Shown here piece after piece: positions 34,659 through 42,369 of a stretch of 56,741 bases of DNA; within the stretch, counting starts at the first letter, position 1; each line of letters begins with the position of its first letter. The position numbers and the translations under genes were made by a program. The stretch spans positions 1-56,741 of the forward strand of contig CALUIB010000018.1 of the NCBI GenBank assembly GCA_944320595.1, given 5' to 3'. Origin of the DNA: an uncultured Muribaculaceae bacterium (lineage in GTDB: Bacteria; Bacteroidota; Bacteroidia; Bacteroidales; Muribaculaceae). Under the pieces are notes generated by a model that was not told the origin of the DNA, did not search any database, and worked only from the letters and a program-made list of their open reading frames with translations.

Positions 34659-34769
34659 ACAATCTTGTGAAACAATTAAAAAACAGGCTATTAAAATATT
34701 CAACGATTAAGATTCGGTCAACAAACAGGTTTTTATGGTGCTATTACTGCAAAAAAAGGAATATACAAC

Positions 34770-34839
34770 ATTGCTAAAATGAGCGAGGAACGAAATTATT
34801 TTGTAACTTTGCAACGGAAAGACCGTCTCCCTTGGGGAG
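34770..34839. repeat. Inverted repeat, right arm (70 bp)
   Basis: Perfect reverse complement of 34276-34345. It carries TAACTTTG on the plus strand (34804-34811), pointing away from upxY and into the 3' end of the recombinase gene as antisense. A shortened leader-like tail follows (34840-34880, ending ATTAAAGTGCT, as leader A does). Confidence 0.93.
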
Positions 34840-34882
34840 ATGGCCTTTTTTGTAAAACGAGTGAAATATTAAAGTGCTGCTT

Positions 34883-36091
34883 TTAAAGATCTTTCATGAT
34901 TTTTCGATTGGCCTTGTCCACCTCACATGACTTGATGGAATCCAAGTAAATCTGCGTGGTCACTTCCGAGTTATGCCCAAGCCCTTCGCTGATGACAGCC
35001 AGCGGAATATCTTTCCCCCTTGCAATCGTAGCCCAGCTATGGCGGCTATAATAAAGCGACAGCGGCACAGCCAGTTTTGCGTAAGTCGAGATGACCTTCA
35101 GCTTGCGGTTGATTTTCCGCATTTGGCTCAAATACTGGTTGCGTTCAGTCCCGTCCTCCTTGGTGATGATGGGCAGCAGGTATTGGGTGTCGTTGGCCTC
35201 GTATTTTTCAAGTATGGCCTCCATTTGCGCCGTCCATTCGATGGTGAGCAGCTGCCCGGTCTTCTTCCGCCGGTAAGACAGGTAACCGTTCTTCAAGTCT
35301 TTCTTTTTAAGGTAGGCCATGTCGATGAACGACATACCACGCGTGTAAAAACTGAAAAGGAACACATCGCGGGCATAGTCCAACACCGGCTGCTGCGACA
35401 GGTCGAGCCCCTTAATCCTTTTGATTTCCGCAAGCGATATGCACCGCTTCACGGTCTTGTCCTTTCCGCAGTACACGTGCTTGAATGGGCGTACATCCTG
35501 CGTCAACCCCTTTTCCACTGCCATTCGGTAATTAGTCCGCAGTATGCGCATATAAAACGAAGTGGTGTTGCGCGACAGGCCCTGGCCCAGCATTTCAGCC
35601 TCATAGAGTTCCATCATTTCGCCGTTTATCATTGCAAATGTCAAGTCCATACCCTTGCGGAAACGCATGAAACTGTTAAGGGTGGTTTGGTATGTCTCGC
35701 TGGAACGCGCTTTGCCAAGCTGCCTTTTCCGCTGGACTTGTGCATGGATGAAATTGAACACGCTATGGCTCGTGTCGGTACTGGGCACGAACCGCCGGGC
35801 TACGTCTTCCAAACTCCAATCGCCGCCCGACTGTTCCAGCTCGTCGGCAATCTTCCGCAGCCGCTGCATTTCCCATTCCAAATGGGTGCTGACAACCGCC
35901 AGGTGGGCATGGCGCGGGGATGACGCAGGCGGCAAAATTATTTGCCCTGCTTCCCCGTCCCATTCGTCTTTGTAGATTTTATACTCGCTCTTGATACGGC
36001 GCACCGTGCGCTCGTGAATCAACTGGAAAACCAACGAGCCTTCATTTTCCTGGCTCGTCGATGGCCTGAATTTAAGTTTTACTGATGTCAT
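34883..36091 (-). CDS. Tyrosine site-specific recombinase
   Basis: 402 residues in the Bacteroidales integrase layout: an Arm-type N-terminus ('SLVFQLIHERTVRRI'), a SAM-like core-binding domain (about 110-205) and a catalytic domain. Catalytic residues are Arg 251 ('YTRGMSF'), Lys 277 ('KKTG'), Arg 350 in 'YYSRHSW' (the usual HxxR histidine is Tyr, common in this branch), His 373 ('GLGHNS') and nucleophile Tyr 382 ('TQIYLDS'). It lies on the capsule strand directly upstream of the inverted repeat and upxY, the position of the recombinases that flip capsule promoters in Bacteroides. No integrated element or att duplication is visible, so a DNA-inversion role is more likely than integration. 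Confidence 0.9.
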   Translation of the reverse strand: MTSVKLKFRPSTSQENEGSLVFQLIHERTVRRIKSEYKIYKDEWDGEAGQIILPPASSPRHAHLAVVSTHLEWEMQRLRKIADELEQSGGDWSLEDVARRFVPSTDTSHSVFNFIHAQVQRKRQLGKARSSETYQTTLNSFMRFRKGMDLTFAMINGEMMELYEAEMLGQGLSRNTTSFYMRILRTNYRMAVEKGLTQDVRPFKHVYCGKDKTVKRCISLAEIKRIKGLDLSQQPVLDYARDVFLFSFYTRGMSFIDMAYLKKKDLKNGYLSYRRKKTGQLLTIEWTAQMEAILEKYEANDTQYLLPIITKEDGTERNQYLSQMRKINRKLKVISTYAKLAVPLSLYYSRHSWATIARGKDIPLAVISEGLGHNSEVTTQIYLDSIKSCEVDKANRKIMKDL

Positions 36092-36196
36092 AACATACTA
36101 TTTTAAATGCATCAATAAATATCAGGCTGTTTGCAGATATTTATATGGCCTCGCGCCAGTTCATCACATCTTTTATCATTTTCTTTACGTGGCAGG

Positions 36197-36228
36197 CAAA
36201 AAAGGGGGCGCATTATGACGCGCCCCCT
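36197..36228 (-). terminator. Rho-independent terminator of prmA
   Basis: Stem AGGGGGCGC (36203-36211) and GCGCCCCCT (36220-36228) with an 8-base loop, followed on the minus strand by TTTTTTGCC. It lies 44 bases after the prmA stop. Confidence 0.88.
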
Positions 36229-36272
36229 CTGGTATTTTCCCGTATCCCGATGACTTGCACAGAATGTTTTCC

Positions 36273-37118
36273 CTATGCCTTAGCCAGCTTCAGCATGGCC
36301 CAGCGGTTCTTCTCGTTGTGCAGCACCTGCTGCAGCCCGAGCTCACTGGCGGCCTGCATCACCACAGGAATATCTTCCACGTAAAAGCCGCTCAGCAGCA
36401 TGGTTCCGCCAGGTTTCAAGGCCGCGGCATAGCGGTCGATGTCGCCAGTTATGATGTTGCGGTTGATGTTGGCCAATAGCAAGTCGGCAGCCTCCACGCC
36501 AGCAAGCAACGACGCGTCGCCATGCAGCAGCTCCACATTCCCCACATTGTTAAGGGCCACGTTCTCCACGGCATTGGCGTAGGCATCGGCATCAATTTCT
36601 ATCCCGGTCACCTTCCCGGCACCGCACATCGATGCCATGATGGCAAGTATCCCGGTGCCGGTGCCCATGTCGGTCACCACCTTGCCTTGCACATTCTCCC
36701 TCAATATCTGCTCCACCATCAGGCTCGTGGTCTCGTGGTGGCCGGTGCCGAAAGCCATTTTGGGGTCGATTATTATTTCATATTCAAGCCGCGGATAATC
36801 GGTGTGGAACGTGCTGTGCACCACGCACCGCCCGGCAATGGTCATGGGCTTGAAGTAATTCTTTTCCCATTCCTCGTTCCAGTTGCGGCCCTTTATTTCC
36901 TCCGCATCCCATGTCACGCTGGCCGTCACGCCCGACTCATCGACGGCCTTGCGCACCGCCAAGGCATCGAAATCCTTTTCAGCAATATAAGCCTCGGTGC
37001 CGTCGGCAGTAGGCTCGAAACATTCATAACCGTAATCGGCGAGCGAGGCAACCAGCATATCGGCCTGCATCTCATCGTATGGCGACAAGCGGAATGTCAC
37101 CTTCACATAATCATTCAT
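36273..37118 (-). CDS. prmA: Ribosomal protein L11 methyltransferase
   Basis: 281 residues. The N-terminal substrate-recognition domain ('YVKVTFRLSPYDEMQADMLVASLADYGYECFEP') is followed by 'WNEEWEKNYFKP' and a class I SAM methyltransferase domain: 'DPKMAFGTGHHETTSLMVEQIL', 'DMGTGTGILAIMA' (motif I), 'GIEIDADAY' and 'LLLANINRNII'. It trimethylates amino groups of ribosomal protein L11 in the cytoplasm. It is the last gene of a three-gene unit and overlaps the small preceding gene by 4 bases. Confidence 0.96.
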   Translation of the reverse strand: MNDYVKVTFRLSPYDEMQADMLVASLADYGYECFEPTADGTEAYIAEKDFDALAVRKAVDESGVTASVTWDAEEIKGRNWNEEWEKNYFKPMTIAGRCVVHSTFHTDYPRLEYEIIIDPKMAFGTGHHETTSLMVEQILRENVQGKVVTDMGTGTGILAIMASMCGAGKVTGIEIDADAYANAVENVALNNVGNVELLHGDASLLAGVEAADLLLANINRNIITGDIDRYAAALKPGGTMLLSGFYVEDIPVVMQAASELGLQQVLHNEKNRWAMLKLAKA

Positions 37119-37438
37119 CGTCTTTTCCCTTTAAACGACCTCCACAAGCCGATGGCCGTACGCACCGACTTATAGCCAATAATCAGATAATTAATATACT
37201 TCAACTTCCCGGCAAAACGCTTGCCGCCCACGCCGCCCAGTATCTTCGACCGTGTTTCGGCAAGCGCGCCCGTTGTCGCGTTGAACGACTCTGCGAGCCG
37301 CCCCTTCTGCATCTCAAGTTTCACAAGTGCCACGGCACGGCGGTACTTCAATTCGTCGATAGTGTAGCCTCGCCACACGCCGCCTGCGGCATCGCCGCCC
37401 GGCAGCTTGTTTTCGGTATTGTCAGTTGTTGCCATCAT
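37115..37438 (-). CDS. Conserved-looking small basic protein, function unknown
   Basis: 107 residues (106 if the second ATG is used). No domain is recognised. After a loose N-terminus the chain is predicted helical and basic ('YTIDELKYRRAVALVKLEMQKGRLAESF') with a weakly hydrophobic patch ('KLKYINYLIIGYKSVRTAIGLW') and ends in RSFKGKRR, which suggests a peripheral membrane protein. It sits 5 bases after a holin-like membrane-protein gene and is coupled to prmA. The pair resembles the small cell-envelope protein genes often found together in Bacteroidales. Confidence 0.75.
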   Translation of the reverse strand: MMATTDNTENKLPGGDAAGGVWRGYTIDELKYRRAVALVKLEMQKGRLAESFNATTGALAETRSKILGGVGGKRFAGKLKYINYLIIGYKSVRTAIGLWRSFKGKRR

Positions 37439-37443
37439 GCCTG

Positions 37444-37785
37444 TTATTTTTTATCAAGGAACAATCGGGTTACAAACCGCGTCACAGGATCGACTATAAG
37501 CCGTTTCCTGAAAGCATAAATCAATAGCAGCAGCACGGCAAACACACCGCCAACAATCAAGTAGGCGGCCCATTCCACGCCAATCCAATGCTCCAGCACG
37601 CTTGCGAGCGCAAACGACAGGTAGAACAGCGCACAAGCGCACAGCAGCCCCGTCACAAGCACCACCGCTATGGCCGAGAGCAGCAACGAGCATTTCTCCA
37701 CAGCCGTCAGCCGTGTATAATCAATCTGCAAGCGGAAGTATTTCTTCAGTTCTTCCCACAATCTGACATATTGGTTTTCAGCCAT
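37444..37785 (-). CDS. Phage-holin-family-like (Act_holin III-type) membrane protein
   Basis: 113 residues from the ATG at 37785; 'AENQYVRLWEELKKYFRLQIDYTRLTAVEKCSLLLSAIAV' is the amphipathic start. Two membrane helices follow ('LLLSAIAVVLVTGLLCACALFYLSFAL', 'AAYLIVGGVFAVLLLLIYAF') and then a basic tail. The PF07332-type family is chromosomal, and the name holin does not imply phage lysis; these proteins are commonly found with YtxH genes. Here two YtxH genes lie 200-450 bases upstream. Confidence 0.75.
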   Translation of the reverse strand: MAENQYVRLWEELKKYFRLQIDYTRLTAVEKCSLLLSAIAVVLVTGLLCACALFYLSFALASVLEHWIGVEWAAYLIVGGVFAVLLLLIYAFRKRLIVDPVTRFVTRLFLDKK

Positions 37786-37855
37786 ATAATCCTTATATTT
37801 ATTACAAAACCGCACGGCTGCGAGCCGACGGGAATCTTATCGCACACAAATGAAA

Positions 37856-37976
37856 GCAATATCGTGGCAACCTTTTCTGCTACAATACGCCGCACCCCGC
37901 CAACTGGCGGAACGCCGGCATTTTTCCAAAGTTGCCACAATATTGCCTCCGCGCCTTGCCACAGTGGCACATGCGC
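37856..37976. repeat. Nested palindromes between the holin-like and YtxH genes
   Basis: A 16-base arm at 37856-37871 pairs with 37931-37946 (one mismatch), enclosing CCGCCA/TGGCGG. Next to it lies TGCCACAGTGGCA at 37957-37969, the same core as the palindrome after glnS (2036-2072). It probably terminates the YtxH gene that ends at 37981; it may be a dispersed element. Confidence 0.5.
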
Positions 37977-37980
37977 CGTC

Positions 37981-38175
37981 TTATCCTACTTCGTTGGCTA
38001 TCTGGTCAACGAGTTCTTCCACTTCGTCGTCGCTGAAGTCTATGCCATGCTCTTTCAGCTTATTTTTTATACGAGCGCGAAGTTCAACACCCTTCTCGGG
38101 GGCAAACAACAATGCTGCGGCACAGCCCACTACAGCTCCGCCAAGGAATGCATATAAAATTCCAATGTTTTTCAT
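37981..38175 (-). CDS. YtxH-domain protein
   Basis: 64 residues. An N-terminal Gly/Ala-rich membrane helix ('GILYAFLGGAVVGCAAALLFAPEKG') is followed by an amphipathic helical tail rich in Asp/Glu ('DEVEELVDQIANEVG'). This is the YtxH (DUF general stress-type) pattern, in which 'LLFAPxxG' is the hallmark. It is likely an inner-membrane small protein; its role in the family is unclear. It has a good ribosome site (AGGAGG, 7 bases before ATG), unusual in this window. A paralogue lies 55 bases upstream. Confidence 0.82.
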   Translation of the reverse strand: MKNIGILYAFLGGAVVGCAAALLFAPEKGVELRARIKNKLKEHGIDFSDDEVEELVDQIANEVG

Positions 38176-38230
38176 CTTTATACCTCCTCTTTCTTATCCT
38201 TTAATCACTAATTTTTCAGTGCAATGCGAG

Positions 38231-38416
38231 TTATTCGGCCACTTCGGCAGCCAGCTCGTCAATCTCCTCTTTCTTCAGCTTGATGCCTTTTTCTTTAAGA
38301 TACTGGGCAATCTTGCTGCGAGTAGTAGTTCCACTTTCGGGAGCGAAAAGCAACCCGACGGCAGCACCGGCAATAGCACCTCCGATGACAGCCAATACAA
38401 TGTGCAAAGGTTTCAT
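38231..38416 (-). CDS. YtxH-domain protein (paralogue)
   Basis: 61 residues. 'HIVLAVIGGAIAGAAVGLLFAPESGTTTRSKIAQYLKEKGIKLKKEEIDELAAEVAE' has the same layout as the next gene: glycine-rich helix, LLFAPxSG, then charged amphipathic helix. The two are tandem duplicates, diverged by eye to about 40-45% identity. It is the first of the small-protein genes after the fructan locus. Confidence 0.82.
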   Translation of the reverse strand: MKPLHIVLAVIGGAIAGAAVGLLFAPESGTTTRSKIAQYLKEKGIKLKKEEIDELAAEVAE

Positions 38417-38564
38417 AATAATTTATTTTTAGTTACACAAAAAATTCACCCCACTTACCCCCTCAACTCCAGGGTAATGTTGGATTAATGATATAAATTT
38501 ACGAATTGAAATGTTCATATCCAAACTATGAGCCGTAATTTAATTATAATTAGCAATTGGCGAC

Positions 38565-41321
38565 TCACGGCTTGCGTTTCACAAAATCGGTTGGATTTTC
38601 GCCGTAATACTCCTTGTAGCACTTGGCGAAGTATGACGGCGACGAAAACCCCACGGCATAGCACACCTCGGCAACAGTCTTGTCGGTCGAGGCCAGCAAC
38701 GATGCGGCACGCTTCAACCGCGCCATGCGCAGCAATTCATTGGGCGAATGGCCTGTAAGGGCCTTGGTCTTGCGGTAGAGCTGCACTCGGCTTAGCCCCA
38801 CTTGTCCGCCCATCGCCTCCACGCTGTAATCGGCCTCGTGCAAATGCTCGTCGATTTGCCGGTATAGCCTGTCGAGGAATCCCTTGTCGATGTCGCCCAC
38901 GGCAGCCGTAGGCTGGGCGGCAACGGGATTATTGCCGAAGGCGGCTTGCAGGCGATGGCGGTTTTCGAGCAAATTGTGCACACGGGCCAGCAGTACCTGG
39001 GCATTGAACGGCTTGGTCAAGTAAGAATCGGCCCCGCAGTCATACCCCTGTATCTTGTGTTCGTCCATGCCGTATGCAGTGAGCAGTATCACCGGGATGT
39101 GCGACGTCTGCAACTCCCGTTTCAGCCGGCGGCAGCATTCCAGCCCGTCCATTACCGGCATCATCACGTCGCACACTATGGCATCGGGCACATACTTCAT
39201 GGCGGCCTGCAAGCCTTCGGCACCGTTTTCGGCCTCTATCACGTTGTATTCTTTACCAAGCACGTTGCCCACGTAGCTGCGAATATCCTTGTTGTCGTCA
39301 ATCACCAGCACACATTCCCGCTCGCCGTCCTCCACCTGCACAGGCGTTGCGCCACCATCTTGCGCGGCGGCAAGCACCGCCCCTTTCCTCAGGCTGTCCA
39401 TCTTGCCACCGCCGGCCTCATCGTTCCCGATGCAGGCATCACACCCTTTCTGCTCAATGGGAATTTCCACGCTGAATGTGCTACCCTTCCCTTCTTCGCT
39501 TTTCACCGACACCGAGCCGCCGTGCATCTCGGCAAACGCTTTTACCAAGGCAAGCCCTATGCCCGAACCAGCAACATAGTCGCCTTGGTAAAAGTCATCG
39601 AAAATATGTTCAAGGTGCTTTGCCGCCATTCCCGTTCCCGTGTCGCTCACTTGCAAGTACGCACGTGTGCCGTCGCAGCGCAACGATATGGTGATATGCC
39701 CACCCTCTGGCGTGAACTTGAAGGCATTCGACAACAGGTTGTATGCAATGCGCTCCACCTTCTCGGCATCGGCTGTCACCTCGCAGTCATTGCCTGGCAC
39801 ATCGACGGTGAAACGTATGTGCTTTTGGTATGACAACGCACGGAACGCCTCGGCCCAATCTTTCACCCGTGCGCATATATCAAACCTGCTCAGCCTCAAT
39901 TCAAGTTTTCCCTCCTCGTATTTGCGGAAGTCGAGCAACTGGTTGACAAGCCGCAGCAGTATGCTCACATTCTTGCGCACCATGTCGAGCAAATAACGCT
40001 CCTCCTTGCCCAATGCCTCGCTGCGGCTCAATTGCTCCACGGGGTCGGCTATCAACGTGAGTGGGGTGCGCAAATCGTGGGAAATACTGGTGAAAAACTT
40101 TAACTTCGAGTGCGTGGCACTTTCAAGCCGTTTCGACAGTTCCACCAGCTGGTCGCGCTGCTGTTCAAGTTGCGACTTCTGCTTCTCAAGTTTCTGCTTT
40201 TGGCTGCTCAATTCATCGTTAAGCCGTTTCTTGGTCCAGTATGCCCTCACTGCAAAGAAGAGCAATACCATGGTCAGCACCAAAATAACGGCACAGGCTA
40301 CCAGCACTATGCGCTGCATGGAATATTGCGACAGGAATGTGTCAAGCCTGCCATTGAGCGTCTCTATTTTGCCGTCGAGGGTGGCAATTTGCGCCGTCTG
40401 CATCTTCATGATGCGGGCATTGGCCTTGTTGACAAGTGCGGTGGAAAGCATGCTCCTTTGCTCGTAGGGCTGTCCTTGCAGTATAGCCATGGCCACCTGC
40501 ACCACCTTGTCGCCCCCGGTGGGATATATGAATGTGGCATCAAGCTCCCCCTTGGCCACCATGTCAACGCCACGCCCTTCGCCCGGCAAGGCATCGACGC
40601 CCACAAAAAGCATATCATGCTCACGCCCGTGCCTCACGGCAGCGCGGTAGGCACCGGCGGCCATGCGGTCGTTGTGGGCGAATACCAGGTCGATTTTTTC
40701 GCCGCCTCGGGCAAGAATTGAGTCAAAAACCGCCTCGGCCTGCGGCCCGTTCCATCCGGCATCCACCGTACAACTCACCTCTATGCCCGGGCAATCGGCT
40801 ATGGCATCCTTAAAGCCGTGGTGGCGGTCGATGGCTGGCGTGGATGCCTCCAGTCCCGATATTTCCACCACCCGTCCATGCCCTTGCAGGCGGTTGGCTA
40901 TATATTCCCCGGCACGGCAGCCTATGTCATAATTGTCGGCACCGACGTATGCTGTGCATTTTTCCGACCTCGTGTGCCTGTCAACGAGCACTACCGGGAT
41001 ACCGGCATTGTAAGCCTTTTCGATAGCAGGACTCACGTCGTCAACCACATTGGGCGAAACTATGAGCAAATCAATCCCCATCGACACCAATTCCTCGATG
41101 TCGCGCATCTGCCGGTGGCTGTCGTCATTGGCTGCACGTATTTCCACCGTCACATTTTGGTAAAACTGCGCCTCGCGCTTTATTTCATTGTTCAACTGAG
41201 TGCGCCAGTCATCGTCGCTGCATTGCGACACACCTATGAGATACTGTGGCGAACGCTCGCCGCACGAGCAGAACGACAACAGCAAAACGGAAATGGCAAT
41301 CAAAAGGCAAATTTGTTTCAT
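38565..41321 (-). CDS. Hybrid two-component system regulator (fructose-sensing HTCS type)
   Basis: 918 residues. The signal peptide ends in a possible lipobox (Cys about 20). A periplasmic-binding-protein (LacI/RbsB-type) sensor spans about 26-300 and ends in a short coil, then one membrane helix (about 338-361). The histidine kinase has its H-box in 'FFTSISHDLRTPLTLI' (His about 415) and 'NLLSNAFKF', 'DTGTGMA', 'GSGIGLALVKAF' ATPase boxes. The receiver domain has Asp about 718 and Lys 770, and an AraC DNA-binding domain ends the protein at about 815-918. This is the layout of B. thetaiotaomicron BT1754, which binds fructose and induces its fructan locus. Here it precedes fructokinase, transporter, GH32, SusD and SusC genes. 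A -7 box (TATATTTG, 41352-41345) is seen upstream. Confidence 0.93.
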   Translation of the reverse strand: MKQICLLIAISVLLLSFCSCGERSPQYLIGVSQCSDDDWRTQLNNEIKREAQFYQNVTVEIRAANDDSHRQMRDIEELVSMGIDLLIVSPNVVDDVSPAIEKAYNAGIPVVLVDRHTRSEKCTAYVGADNYDIGCRAGEYIANRLQGHGRVVEISGLEASTPAIDRHHGFKDAIADCPGIEVSCTVDAGWNGPQAEAVFDSILARGGEKIDLVFAHNDRMAAGAYRAAVRHGREHDMLFVGVDALPGEGRGVDMVAKGELDATFIYPTGGDKVVQVAMAILQGQPYEQRSMLSTALVNKANARIMKMQTAQIATLDGKIETLNGRLDTFLSQYSMQRIVLVACAVILVLTMVLLFFAVRAYWTKKRLNDELSSQKQKLEKQKSQLEQQRDQLVELSKRLESATHSKLKFFTSISHDLRTPLTLIADPVEQLSRSEALGKEERYLLDMVRKNVSILLRLVNQLLDFRKYEEGKLELRLSRFDICARVKDWAEAFRALSYQKHIRFTVDVPGNDCEVTADAEKVERIAYNLLSNAFKFTPEGGHITISLRCDGTRAYLQVSDTGTGMAAKHLEHIFDDFYQGDYVAGSGIGLALVKAFAEMHGGSVSVKSEEGKGSTFSVEIPIEQKGCDACIGNDEAGGGKMDSLRKGAVLAAAQDGGATPVQVEDGERECVLVIDDNKDIRSYVGNVLGKEYNVIEAENGAEGLQAAMKYVPDAIVCDVMMPVMDGLECCRRLKRELQTSHIPVILLTAYGMDEHKIQGYDCGADSYLTKPFNAQVLLARVHNLLENRHRLQAAFGNNPVAAQPTAAVGDIDKGFLDRLYRQIDEHLHEADYSVEAMGGQVGLSRVQLYRKTKALTGHSPNELLRMARLKRAASLLASTDKTVAEVCYAVGFSSPSYFAKCYKEYYGENPTDFVKRKP

Positions 41322-41344
41322 GGTGGCATTTTTATTCTAAACAA

Positions 41345-41352
41345 CAAATATA
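41345..41352 (-). promoter_or_regulatory. -7 box of the HTCS regulator gene
   Basis: TATATTTG on the minus strand, 24 bases before the ATG at 41321; it matches TAnnTTTG. The -33 box is not clear. Confidence 0.5.
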
Positions 41353-41386
41353 CGCACAAAAAATTCCAAAACCACACAATACATGC

Positions 41387-41426
41387 AAAAAAACGCCAGC
41401 CGCAAGGCAAATGCCCGCGACTGGCG
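41387..41426 (-). terminator. Rho-independent terminator of the fructan operon
   Basis: CGCCAGYCGC-type stem: 41394-41403 pairs with 41417-41426 with one mismatch, followed on the minus strand by seven T (41393-41387). It lies about 40 bases after the fructokinase stop and separates the operon from the regulator gene. Confidence 0.85.
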
Positions 41427-41466
41427 ACAAAACCTAAAAAAACAAACCTAACCTATCAATAATATA

Positions 41467-42357
41467 TCACCTTATTCCAGTAAGTTCGGCAGGCAGCACC
41501 GGCATGGCACCGTTTTGGGTGCACACGTAGGCCGACGTGCACACGGCCAACTTGTGCGCATCTTCCACCGGCATCCCCTTTAACAAACCCGACACGAATG
41601 CAGCCGTGAACGAGTCGCCAGCTCCCACGGTGTCGGCCACCTTCACGCGCGGAGTTTCCTGGAACGACACCCTGCCCGGCGTGAACACGTAGCTGCCATT
41701 CACGCCACACGTGAGGATAAGCATCTTCAAGTCATATTTCCCGAGCAATATCCAGCACTTGTCTTGCAAGTCGATGCCGGGATAGCCAAACAGGCGGCTT
41801 ATAGTCACAAGCTCCTCGTCGTTAATCTTCAATATGTTGCACTTGCGCATCGACTGGCACAGCACCTCCTTGGTGTAGAAGTTCTGGCGCAAGTTTATGT
41901 CGAATATCTTCAATTGGCCTTCGCCGCAGGGCATCACATCGAGAAAGCGGTTGATGGTCTCGCGCGACACCACGCTGCGCTGCGCAAGCGAGCCAAAGCA
42001 CACGGCACGGGTGCGGCGTGCCAGCTCGTCGAGCGACATGGTGTAAGGTATATTATCCCAGGCCACGCCCTCCTTGATGTCGTAGCATGGCACTCCGGCA
42101 TCGTCGAGCGTCACCTGCACCGTTCCCGTGGGGTAAGGCACGGTCTCGACCATCGCGCTCAGCTCTTTTGTCTTAAAACTCTCCAATATTTCAGCACCCA
42201 ATTTGTCATCGCCCACGGCGCTGACCACACAACTGCTAAGGCCGAATTGCGACACATGGTAAGCAAAATTGGCCGGTGCTCCACCTAATTTCTTTCCTTC
42301 GGGCAGCACATCCCACAGTGCCTCGCCCATTCCCACTACTATATTATTGTTGTTCAT
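41467..42357 (-). CDS. Fructokinase (PfkB-family carbohydrate kinase)
   Basis: 296 residues of the ribokinase/PfkB fold. 'NNIVVGMGEALWDVLPEGKKLGGAPANFAYHVSQFG' is the substrate-binding start (GGAPAN), and 'VADTVGAGDSFTAAFVSGLL' carries the anion hole and catalytic Asp (GAGDS). It phosphorylates fructose to fructose 6-phosphate with ATP, consistent with its place at the end of a GH32/SusCD operon and matching BT1757 in B. thetaiotaomicron. It lies 12 bases after the transporter gene. Confidence 0.92.
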   Translation of the reverse strand: MNNNNIVVGMGEALWDVLPEGKKLGGAPANFAYHVSQFGLSSCVVSAVGDDKLGAEILESFKTKELSAMVETVPYPTGTVQVTLDDAGVPCYDIKEGVAWDNIPYTMSLDELARRTRAVCFGSLAQRSVVSRETINRFLDVMPCGEGQLKIFDINLRQNFYTKEVLCQSMRKCNILKINDEELVTISRLFGYPGIDLQDKCWILLGKYDLKMLILTCGVNGSYVFTPGRVSFQETPRVKVADTVGAGDSFTAAFVSGLLKGMPVEDAHKLAVCTSAYVCTQNGAMPVLPAELTGIR

Positions 42358-42369
42358 AATCGGTTTATG

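Larger units (their letters stand above)
34346..34769. other. 424-bp segment between the inverted repeats (candidate invertible DNA)
   Basis: Gene-free. It contains a 10-bp stem hairpin at 34405-34440 (TATGCCGCTT and its complement, 16-base loop, T-rich on the plus side), leader copy B at 34477-34658, and next to it a decayed -7 box (TAATTGTTTC on the minus strand near 34668-34677). It is flanked by a perfect 70-bp inverted repeat and adjoins a tyrosine recombinase gene, which suggests site-specific inversion. Confidence 0.6.

Noticed and set aside
34883-36091. Integrase of an integrated mobile element
   Set aside because: No tRNA gene, no flanking direct repeats, no mobilisation or phage genes; housekeeping prmA follows directly. 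The nearby inverted repeat favours an inversion role.
37444-37785. Phage remnant because of the holin-like protein
   Set aside because: No lysin, tail or capsid genes nearby; this family is common on Bacteroidales chromosomes next to YtxH genes.
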